From positions 558,001 through 622,000 of the forward strand of contig VWPU01002083.1 of assembly GCA_013398955.1 (NCBI GenBank): a stretch of 64,000 nt of DNA, read 5' to 3'. This DNA comes from Callaeas wilsoni. Lineage: Eukaryota > Chordata > Aves > Passeriformes > Callaeidae. The translations under genes were made by a program, and so were the position numbers. The notes under the pieces were generated by a model. The model was given only the letters and a program-made list of their open reading frames with translations. It was not told the origin of the DNA and ran no database searches. Every line of letters starts with the position of its first letter. Within the stretch, counting starts at the first letter, position 1. Below, piece by piece: positions 1-8,930 of this stretch.

Positions 1-462
1 AACTCCCATTCTTGGGTTCTGTGATTTGACTTTCAAAGTGTGGAAAATTCTCTGTTTGAGAGCAATCTTCAGGGACTTACAGACACTTTTGGATGTGCAG
101 TGCAGAGCAGTCCCTGGAGAACCCAGGTGCCAATAGGCTCATTCACTTTTATTGCTGAAATTACAGGATGAGTTGAGCCCAGCCTCTGATGATGCCAATA
201 TTGTTTAATGTTCTGTATTATGGATTTACCTGAAGGTGAGTGATAGCCTGCTCAATTTCTTGTGTGCTTTCTTTGATATTCAATGTTTTCTTGATGTTTA
301 TCATCACAGCCCTTACACAAGGTATGGCTTTACAAGAAAGGAGCTTAGTGGGGGATATTTGCACCAAAGATTTTCACCTACCTGTGAGGCAGGCAGCAGA
401 GTTTCAGGCTATCTGGAGCTCTGGATGTAAGGAGGGCATTGCAGTAAGTCCAGAGGAAGCCA
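1..462. other. Unassigned non-coding DNA
   Basis: No gene, RNA or repeat is recognised here. The two small overlapping open frames near 236-560 begin at GTG codons and the second one runs into the CR1 tail that starts near 463, so neither is accepted as a gene. Confidence 0.5.
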
Positions 463-897
463 TGAAGATGCTCCATGGGCTGGAGCACCTGTTCTATAAG
501 GAAAGGTTGAGAGAGTTGGGGAGATACAGCCTGGAGAAGAAAAGGCTCTGGGAGACTTTATAGCACTTTCCAGTACCTAAAGGGGCTCCAAGAGAGCGAT
601 GGAAGGACTTAGGATAAGGGCATGTAGAGATAGAACAAGCTTTCAACTGAAAGAGGACAGGGCTAGATCAGATGTTAGGAAGAAATTGTTCCCTGTGAGG
701 GTGGTGAGGCCCTGGCACAGGTTGCCCAGAGAAGTCGCGGCTGCCCCTGGATCCCTGGAAGTGTCCAAGGCCAGGTTGGACGAGGCTTGGAGCAACCTGG
801 GATAGTGGAAGGTGTCCCTGCCCATGGCATCTAGCTGGGCACAGATGATCTTTAAGGTCCCTTCTGCCCCAAGCCATCCTGTGTTTCTATGATTCTA
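463..897 (+). mobile_element. CR1 LINE tail, 5'-truncated
   Basis: This is the 3' end of a CR1 non-LTR retrotransposon. CR1 copies itself by target-primed reverse transcription and most copies are 5'-truncated, as here. The conserved C-terminal part of the reverse-transcriptase ORF is still readable at about 600-805, with the typical run RVVRPWHRLPREV, then SLEVSKARLDEAW. It is broken by a TAG near 560 and by frame changes, so it is dead. After the ORF come the standard 3' UTR words (ggaaggtgtccctgcccatgg) and the terminal tctatgattctataa octamer-like repeats at 882-899. The 5' end at about 463 is approximate. Family recognition is strong, the subfamily is not assigned. Confidence 0.9.
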
Positions 898-2015
898 TAA
901 CCTTGCTATACACCCCTAAATGAATTCAGGTCTCCCCATACTCTGTGCACCAGGCTGAGTTGCTCTGACACCACGTAGGGACACTGAACCCACACAACAC
1001 TCCTACACCTTTGGGCATCTTTATCCCAGTCATGGAATTTTCACTGTCGGGTGTAATGGTGTCTTTATCTCCGGTCTCAGTTTGGTGCAGTGCAAACTGA
1101 TTCTTTTGGCAGATTTTTCCACTGTCGGTGGGGGTTTGTATGGTACATTATCAATGCTCCTCGCCCTGATGATGCATAGCACTAATCCATCATTAGAGCG
1201 AGAGTGTGCTCTGATGATGGATTAAAATAATTTATCATAAGAACAAGGGCCTGTAATGTAACACCGTCAAAAGATGGCACCATGCAGAGACAAACAGATC
1301 AACGAGGAAATTCAGTAATGCTCATCCAATCAAGTGGATCTGCTGCCAAGAGGCTCTTCTACAGCAAAAGTTTGGCAACCTGCAAAAATATCATTATTCT
1401 CCTTGCTGAAATACCTCCTTGCAGTAATGGCAGTGATTTAAGGATTTTCCTTTTTGAACAACGAAGGCAGCCCTCCCATTGCTAGCCACCCTTTTTTTGG
1501 ACCGAATATTCCAGCAAAAATTACAGATCCTTTTTGCCCTGTGCGAGTCCTAATTTTTAACATAATGAAATGCAAATATAACAGCTATTTAAGCCATCAG
1601 TCCAAAGTAGGTTTGCTGCAACATGCTTAAGTGACTGAGAGAGGATTTAAAACTCAGGAGACATGGTTATAGTCTTCGCTTTCTCTTGGAAGCACTACAT
1701 CTGTAATTCAGCACTTCATTCCTGTCTAGTGCACATATGCTTAACTGTAGCCATATGTTTACATGGATTCTTCAGAACTCTGTTAAATTAAGGATTAACT
1801 GAAACACCTATTTAAATGCCTTCCTGGACATAAGTTTATGGAATCTGGACTAAAAGCAAACATTGTACTAAAGGTTTAAGAAAAACTCCATGGAATCTAT
1901 TTCACTGCCCATGGACAACCGCATTTTGAGCTGCTGCTAAGAAATGGATTGTCAAAGGTCCTCTGTCAGGTGAAATGCAATAGAAAATGGATCTGCTGAA
2001 AGAACAGAACCAATA
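898..2015. other. Unassigned non-coding DNA with a hairpin
   Basis: No gene is recognised. The only structured item is the inverted repeat at 1183-1224, listed separately. An open frame at 1282-1485 (67 codons) has no recognisable domain and is likely chance. Confidence 0.45.
1183..1224. repeat. 17-bp-stem inverted repeat (hairpin)
   Basis: The arm 1183-1199 (taatccatcattagagc) is complementary to 1208-1224 (gctctgatgatggatta) at 16 of 17 positions. In RNA transcribed from the plus strand the one mismatch becomes a U-G wobble, so the stem is continuous. The loop is 8 nt (1200-1207). It could be a relic of a fold-back element, a cruciform-forming site, or part of a small hairpin RNA. The stem is shorter than a typical pre-miRNA (about 22 bp or more). 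Nothing in the neighbourhood indicates transcription. Confidence 0.7.
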
Positions 2016-2075
2016 ATTCACAGAATCATAGGATAAATCAGGTTTTAGAGGGCCTCGGGATGTCATTCACTATAT
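2016..2075 (-). mobile_element. CR1 3'-end fragment, minus strand
   Basis: The words cacagaatcataggat, then a diverged 'ttttagagggcctcgggatgtc', are the reverse complement of the CR1 3' terminus (gatg-acctctaaaa ... atcctatgattctgtg). Only about 60 bp remain, so the call depends on the terminal motif and the family is probable, not certain. Confidence 0.55.
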
Positions 2076-3950
2076 TTCTGTCAGGAAACCCAATAGTACA
2101 TGGATAAATAAGAAAAAAAATAATAAAAACCAGAGTGTTCTGAAACTTTCCCTGTGATTCCAGGATACGTGCATCTAATGAAGGAGGCACTCCATAGAAT
2201 GAATAAAAGTACTTCTGTGCAACATTGATTTTCCAGTCTGAATGACAGTGGTTGCCAGTCTTCCTATTACTGTAATTGCTGGCTAAATGAACTATAATTG
2301 TATTAAGTGGTAAGTCTGAAATATGTATGTACTGTAAAAAGGAGCTCAAGCATTGCAGTCATAAAAATTTGATTTGCAGTATTTGGAATAAGTTCTAGGG
2401 GGAGGTTTGTTTTACAGAAACTGGTGCAAGAAAGTGACTTAGTGGGGCCTGGGATGTGGAAAGGAATGTCAACAGGCACCATTTCACTCACCAAAAATTG
2501 TCATTACTTACATAATATTGAACAAAATCATGGTGGATTACACGGTGCTTAAGATTTTTGCTGCCTCTTTCTGCATCTTTGACTGTTGCTACTCTGTTTC
2601 ATAATGAAAGAATTACAGTAGTTTCAATATGACTTTTCATCTTGATATGAGAACTAATGATAGCAATATTCGTAAAAGTCAAACTGAAATGTTTTCACTT
2701 ATCCAAACCAATTCCTGCAGCACTTGGGTTTGCTAAAATTTGACATTTCATAATCATATATTTTTTCTAATTTCAGATAGAAAAATTGTTTCCTTCCTGG
2801 GCAATTTAAGATATATTTGGGAATATATGTGGACGCTGTGCTTCGGAATGTGCCTGAAAAGAGTATGAGTGAGGCTGAAAACATAACAGAAATTGGTCAA
2901 AATTCTGCCCGTGAAAATTCTGTTGAGGAATCCCATAAAATGGTAATAATATTCTCATGAAAGGTTTTCTGAGTAAAACCCCATAAAATGTCATCTCTCC
3001 TCCTGTTAGCCTCACGCAATAGTGGGTAACCACATTCCTTGCCCAGGAGGATTTGCTGCCAGTTTTTCCAACAATAGTGCAACAATACACATTATTTCCA
3101 GAATGGAAAGAAAAACGGACCTTTGTGGAGAAATGCAGCAGAATTCCAGCAGCCATGAAAGGAAGGGCAGCCTGGCCATTGTTCTCATGGATCTTGGCTG
3201 AGTCCTTGACACAGTTGCTGAAAATCTTACAGTAACGTTATTGTAAGCAGCAGGGAAAAATAATCTACCCTCAAAATCTTGCTCACAGTTCCTATTTCAC
3301 CAGCAGCAAATTGATTGCTTGGCAGGAGAAATATCCCCCTCTTTCCCTGTCGGGGGGCACTGGGAGGAGCTCCCTGCTCCGCTCAGGGCGTGGGGGGCTC
3401 ACAGATCTGAGCCACCCGCACAGGAGCATCCAGGGCAGGGTTGGACCCGAGGCTGAGGCTGTGCAGCCAAAGCATTCTTAAGGCAGGGCAGTTCTGTGCC
3501 TGGGAAACAGCCCATTAGGGCCACTGCAGCAGAGATGCCAATTAAAGCAGTCCTCAGGGTGACCTCAACCTCCCAGGCAAATGCCAGCCCAGCAGCAGGA
3601 ATGCCAGGCTACGGGAGAGACAAATGGGCCAGCCGACTCCAGGGAGAATTGCACTCGGGCAGCTGAGGGATCTACAGGAGCTGAGACTATTCCCAGAGAC
3701 TGCTGCAATAAAGACATTTCCTCATTGTCTTAAAAGCTGTTTTACCTGAACGTGGTGGAAAATTTATTTCACCACACTCTGGGACACTCAGGGATGTTAA
3801 AATGACTTGGCTAATCCAGCACTGGGATTGTTCAGGATCCCATCCTAACGCCTCAGCAGGAGAGAGGCTGGGCAAGCTTTCCTATTAATACATTAATATT
3901 GAGCTTGTTTAGCCAAACCTCCTGTCCAGGCAATGCCTGGGCAACATGGA
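2076..3950. other. Unassigned non-coding DNA
   Basis: This stretch is AT-rich to about 3.3 kb, then GC-richer at 3350-3680. Overlapping minus-strand frames (the longest is 116 codons at 3156-2806) occur in several frames at once and show no domain, so I regard them as chance. No splice-site pair, tRNA or repeat was recognised. Confidence 0.45.
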
Positions 3951-4015
3951 AGGATGGAGGGATGGATGGATGGATGGATGGATGGATGGATGGATGGATG
4001 GATGGATGGATGGAT
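3951..4015 (+). repeat. (ATGG)n tetranucleotide microsatellite
   Basis: About 15 tandem copies of ggat/atgg, nearly pure. It is followed at 4073-4087 by a short (ccct)n pyrimidine tract. Such tracts are length-polymorphic in birds; no function is implied. Confidence 0.95.
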
Positions 4016-5114
4016 TTTCAAGAGGAACAAAATTCTCCAAATGAACTATAAGCAAGGATTTTAAGTGCTGTCCCTCCCTCCCTCCCTTCCCCCTACCTCT
4101 TCTTAGTGTTTAATTGAGTCATCTGTAAGCATTTTGGTAGGTCAGGAATGCAATTAAATAGCCTGTCTATCGTAAAATATTTGAGTGGTAATACCTGATA
4201 AAATCATCATTATCTTGGAGTAATTGACCACATCAGATAATTAAGGTTCCTGAGGCAAAGCTTCACCCCCAAAGGAAGTTCAGTGATATTAGAGCAGAGT
4301 CAAGACAGTGTTACTGTTTCCATTATAAGCCTTATATTTTAGAGCTGTGTAATTCTATCAGTAAAATGACTGTAGTCTGAGAGTGTAGTCATGATTTGAT
4401 CTTTTTTTTTTTAATAACATAGTAAGGAGAATACAAAGTACATTGATCTAAGAGACTGAAAAAATCTTGCTGAAAAATGAAGTTTGAATAAGATTCTGCT
4501 TAAAAATAGAACACCCCACCCCATTCCCCACCCCACCCCCTGAGAATGGCAAAATTACATCCTATCTACAGTCTGGTGAATATTCAGCCTGAGATGAGTA
4601 AAATAATTAGCCCAGAAGCTCTCCAGTGCTGTGAACGCCTTCATAGTTTGAGAGAAAGCTAATTCTGACCTTGATGCCTTCATAGTTCTAAGTATATTTT
4701 TTTTTCCCAGTCACAATCAGAAGAAGTTGTAAGAAGTAAAACCTAACATAACAGAAGCCTCTGGTCTCAGCTGTAAAAGTAGGACAAGTATTTCCCTCTT
4801 TTCAGACATAATGTAAGCAACAGCTTTGTCACAGAACCAGTCACAAATGAGACATATTTTAAACTTCATTGCACTGTGTGGAATGATAACTTGTCAGCAT
4901 TTAGTAATTAACCATTTAGGGATTTCTTCAGCTATGCAACACCTTTGGATCAGAACGGGTCTTGTAAATAACCACCACTTGTGTCTCACTCTCTACTTTC
5001 AAGTTCAAAAAGGTGGAAAAGGTCCCAGTGCTGGAATTTGAAGACTGTTACATCCTACAGCTGTACTGCTAAGTAAAAGCACCAAGGCATGAACACAAAG
5101 CCTGGATTCTTATA
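4016..5114. other. Unassigned non-coding DNA with low-complexity patches
   Basis: It contains a C/A-rich low-complexity patch at 4511-4541 (repeating cccca) and short poly-T runs. A 71-codon frame at 4826-5041 has no recognisable similarity. No gene is supported. Confidence 0.45.
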
Positions 5115-5207
5115 GTCTAGGACGGTCCTGCTTGAGCAGGGAGTTTGGGCCACATGACCCACCGTGCTCCCTTCCAGCCTTACCCATCCTGCAGTTCTGT
5201 GACTCAT
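5115..5207 (+). mobile_element. CR1 LINE 3'-end fragment
   Basis: The order 'gacggtcctgcttgagcagg', 'gtttgggccacatgac', 'ctcccttccagcctta', 'ctgcagttctgtgact' follows the 3' UTR of older avian CR1 subfamilies, in which a '-TTGGACC-AGATGACCT-CCCTTCCAACC-TTCTGTGA-' string precedes the tail. No coding part is retained. Confidence 0.75.
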
Positions 5208-6699
5208 CTCTTTTTTTCTTCCCAAACAAAAGGCCAAGATATTCCGCTGTGATTTAAAACAGTTTTTCTTACTAAGAATTGGGAGTTCAGAGCAGGATGT
5301 TGTGTGTGTTGGAGCCTTTACACTTCTGTGCAGTCATTGGTGGTGTTGCTATTTTGTACTTTGCAGTTTTTCTCTAGAGTCGCTCTCAAACCTCTTTGAT
5401 TTTTTTTCTCTCAGTACCCTACAGGAATATTTTTCTGCTGCACTTGCGTTCTGATCTTTTTTTTTCTGAAAAGTGACTTAATGAAAAATACGTACCAGAA
5501 TGCTCCGTGTGAGTAGCCTCCAATGCTGAAGATCAATAACAGTTTATTTGATCACTGACAGCAAATGCTCTTTCAATTAAGCAGGTCACATAAATAACTT
5601 TCTGGTTCCAACATTATTTGGAAAGGTTGAGTGTAAAATAAATGGGATTGGGTTGGTGCAGACGTCCCTCAAAAGGATTGGAATAAAAAGCCACCTAAGT
5701 ACTTGGATGCTGATCCTTGCTTTATCAGGCTGTCCTAAGACAGCCAAACTGAGTTTAGAACTCTGCATAGGCTACACTTTTGCATAGATTGTCATCACTT
5801 TGCTGATTTTGAGAAAGATGGAGGTTTCTCAAGAAAAACTTTTCAACTGGTTTTGTTTGGTTAGTTGTTTCAGCGAGAAACACCATATAGCACACCCCAA
5901 AATTAATTTGCATGTGTGTCCATATGTTTTTACCCCTCTTTCTTTAATATAACTCCAAAAAATGTCCCATTCTGCCTCTGGGAGTTGTTTTAGCCCTACA
6001 GGTTTCTCTCATTCTTATGGCCACACTTGACTGTGTATCTGAGCCTGGGAAAGAGTTTATACTCACAGCAATGTAATTTCCCTGTGTGTAACTATAGACG
6101 GACCAACATTAAAAATGCCAGGCCAGGTCCGGTCATACTTCACTGAAATCAGACAGTGTTGTGCAAGTGAGGTCAGTATGCTTATAATGAAAGCGTAAAG
6201 AACAACACATGGAAAATACACTGAAAAAAATGGAAAGCTACAAATGACATTTTCTTGTTGAAAGCTTGGAAAAATAAAGTCTGCACACAAGAAATAACAA
6301 GAAATCTGTATTTCACAGTGGAGACTTGAACTAAACAGTGAGGATTAATGATCTGTAGGAGTTTCCAATATTCAAATCAAAATCTAGAGTCAACTTTTTC
6401 AATTATCCTTAATTCACTAATACTATGAGCCCAAAACTTCAACAAAGCTCTTTTGGATATTTGAGTTTTGACAAAGCAATAGGGATGATCCTTGTTTCAA
6501 TTGAGTTGGCTCTGTAAATGGTGCTGCTGTCCTTCCCCCTTTAATTTTTCCAATACCTGGTTTCTGTGGAACAAGTTGTGGGGGGAGAAACAGATTCTGC
6601 AGCTGCTGAGAAAAAGATCAGAGGCACCAACCTTGTTTAAAAATTCCACAATCAATTTAGGAAAAAAACAGTAAAACCCCAGGAAACTTCCCAACTTCC
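5208..6699. other. Unassigned non-coding DNA
   Basis: AT-rich with several short poly-T runs. The minus-strand frames at 5768-5586 and 6290-6063 (60-75 codons) show no domain. The phrase 'cttcactgaaatcaga' at about 6138-6153 vaguely recalls old sauropsid repeats but is too short to call. Confidence 0.4.
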
Positions 6700-7212
6700 C
6701 TAAGAAGTCCTCAGTTCAAAGATAGCTGTTCTAGGAGGAATCCACAGGATCTGCCTGTCAATAGGTTTCTTAGAGGAAGAAATGTTGAGGGTGTTTTTTC
6801 TTCTTTCTCTGCCATTGAGAAACAACTTTATAGCTGCAGAACAAGGTGAAACTACTGACAGAGCTGGTGGGAGAGGAGGCAGGGAGTTCTTGTCCTGAGG
6901 ATGGCTTGCCTCTGTGAACTGCTGCTGTTGATCTTGCAGCTGCTGAAGGTCAGATGGAATAACAATTTTCCACACCTTAGGGTCCATATCTGGAGGGTTT
7001 GAGCACCCCCAGGTTGTACGAAGCAGCTTTGGACCCTGAACTCTTGGTTGCTGTAATATGACTTTAATGTCATCCCAAGAAGTGCTAAATGGATTTAACT
7101 CTGCAACGTCAATACTCTTACAGGCACAGAGCAGTAGGTTTCCAAAGCAGCCCCTGGAAAAGCTCCATGAGAACGCAGAGCTGATGCACTCCTGTGATTT
7201 GCTTTTATTGCC
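6700..7212 (-). other. Unidentified 170-codon open frame (possible exon)
   Basis: Reading the minus strand from 7212 down to the TAG at 6702-6700 gives 170 sense codons with no stop; the upstream in-frame stop is TAA at 7215-7213. The first in-frame ATG is at 6987, leaving 95 codons, so the full frame would need a spliced upstream exon. An acceptor-like cttttccag lies at 7162-7154. The predicted peptide has a hydrophilic Q-rich stretch (LQQLQDQQQQF), a basic patch (GRERRKN) and no membrane segment or domain I recognise. No AATAAA was seen just past the stop. A frame this long could arise by chance about once in a window of this size. It could be a lineage-specific exon, a decayed pseudogene or noise. 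Confidence 0.25.
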
Positions 7213-7215
7213 TTA

Positions 7216-8059
7216 CTTACAAAAATATTATTAACTCCTCAATATTAAAGCACCTACAGGTTTAAATTTCCTCAGCTACAGTGGTGGGCACTGGAGTTTG
7301 GCTGTCATCACCACAGCGACTGGGGCAAACTCCACCCTGTGCACCTTCTGCAGCTGCACCAGGGTGAGACGGGGGTCCTGTGCCCAGTGCTGGCTTGCAC
7401 ATGGCAGAGGGAAGCCAGCATGAACGAGGCAAGCTGGGAGTGTCGATCCCCTCAGCACGTCCTCCCCTCTTCAGCTAGCAAACAAAATGTTTCATAGTCA
7501 CTGCCATGTTTGTCCTCTGGGATTTAAACCGCTTTCTAAACCAACTGGTACTTTCAGACATGAGTTTCACCCCTCAATAATACACTGCATGAACCAAAAC
7601 TTTTTTTCCCTTTTAATTTCAGCTCTTATGTTATGAGTAACAGTGAGTAATCCAGCTATGACTACGATTCATTAGTATGGCAGGATTGCTTGGAATATGA
7701 GGAAACCAGTCTTGAATCCTCTTTTGAGAGCCACTTATCCCAAAAGGCTTTTATTGTTCATGAAAAACCAACTCTGAATGGCAATGCACAGAGACAACAC
7801 TTAACTTTCCGGCGCAGGAGTGTGATCTTCTTTGCACAAATGCATGTGGGATGAGTGCTGAATAGAAGCAAAATGAGCATGCAAATCACCCCATGCACCA
7901 ACTGGTGTTTCAATGCCTGCAGAGCTGGGTGTTCACACAGGATCCTGCTCGCATGCCTATCTCCAGGGAATTTGAATGCTGAAACTGGCTCAGTGCCAAG
8001 GTACATATTCACTTTTGCACATGCCCTTCAAAAAAAAAAGAAAACAACCTTCCTGAGGA
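7216..8059. other. Unassigned non-coding DNA
   Basis: No gene or repeat is recognised. Overlapping plus and minus frames of 73-84 codons at about 7758-8076 lie opposite each other and carry no domain. Confidence 0.4.
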
Positions 8060-8290
8060 TCAGCCTGGTGTGCTGAATAGCACACCTGGCCATCAGGCAG
8101 GAGGTTGCCTCCAAGCTCAGTCACTCATGGAAGCTCTGTCTCCTCAGTTTCCCTCCTTCCTCTCCGCTGTATTTTTCTGGTTAGACTGTAAATTATTTTG
8201 AGCTGGTGCGATGTCTTTTTATGTGTTCACACTACCCTAATCCAAATCATAATGATCACAATTGTATTCAATGGATAGGCTTTTCTGAAA
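8060..8290 (+). mobile_element. Old tRNA-SINE relic (MIR-like, amniote)
   Basis: The string 'gctctgtctcctcagtttccctcc' (8132-8155) matches the CORE/MIR-type '-CTCAGTTTCCC-' block. It is followed by 'gttagactgtaaattattttgagctgg' and 'gatgtctttttatgtgttc', which match the shared 3' section 'AGACTGTAA-CTCTTTGGGGCAGGGACTGTCTTTT-TGTGTTTGTAC' of old amniote SINEs. The copy is highly diverged and the ends are uncertain. The family is inferred from motif order only. Confidence 0.45.
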
Positions 8291-8518
8291 TTTCCCTATC
8301 ACTAACTTTTATACTACCCATCATAGCTGCAAATTCCTAAGGTGACAGCACCTATTGCCCTGCCATTATTATGCATAATAATAATTTAACTAAAATAGCA
8401 TCAGAAAATGTGCATTACACAAAATGAATTTAAATTGATTTTTTTTTCTCCTTTCTCAAAGCTTATTACTAATTGGTATTTTTAGAGCAGAGATTCATTT
8501 TCATACACTAAAATTAAT

Positions 8519-8575
8519 GGGCCTTATCGGCGGGTGTGAATCAGGATAGCTCCATTGAATTCAGTAGGTCCTTTA
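8519..8575 (+). repeat. Old sauropsid repeat fragment
   Basis: The words 'gggtgtgaatcaggatagctc' and 'cattgaattcagtagg' resemble a widespread old reptile/bird interspersed repeat with the pattern '-GGTGTAAATCAGGAGTAACTCCATTGA-TTCAATGG-'. The match is by memory of the motif pattern and no family name is assigned. Confidence 0.35.
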
Positions 8576-8665
8576 CCATTTACTCCAGCAGAGAATCTCA
8601 CCTACCATTCCAAAGAGCATTTTCTTTTTTGTAACTCACAACGTAATTGCATTTTCAGCCTTATG

Positions 8666-8775
8666 TCCTGATCCTGCAAATAATTGTGCACGACATTAAG
8701 TTTATGTAGATATGAAGTGCTGCTGATGCTGCTGCAGCTCCTCATATGAAGAAGTTAGAGTTTTGCAGGATCAGA
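8666..8775. repeat. 110-bp inverted-repeat (fold-back) element
   Basis: The 13-mer ctgatcctgcaaa at 8668-8680 is the exact reverse complement of tttgcaggatcag at 8762-8774, 81 bp apart. Partial symmetry continues inside (atatgaag at 8711-8718 and catatgaag at 8743-8751). This could be a decayed MITE-type element or a structured conserved element. No target-site duplication is clear. Confidence 0.5.
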
Positions 8776-8930
8776 CCTTAAAATGCAAATTAAAACACTG
8801 CAAAATCCAATGTGTTCCCAGCAATATTTTAAGAATGGCAGCACCTAATATGTAGCCCATTCTAATATGCAAAATTACTGCAAATTATATCGTACAATAA
8901 AAGGACAGAAAGCAGATTATTTAGGTGGCT

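Larger units (their letters stand above)
8361..8930. promoter_or_regulatory. Candidate conserved regulatory block (homeodomain/POU sites)
   Basis: This AT-rich block packs an 18-bp perfect palindrome (8365-8382, attattatgcataataat), a ctaattgg homeodomain-type core (8469-8476), an exact octamer ATGCAAAT (8783-8790), further ATGCAAAA and TAAT words at about 8865-8890, and a 13-bp inverted repeat (8668-8680 with 8762-8774). Vertebrate developmental enhancers in gene deserts often have this look, and POU and homeodomain proteins bind these cores. That this block is an enhancer is an inference; AT-rich DNA also makes such words by chance. Confidence 0.3.
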
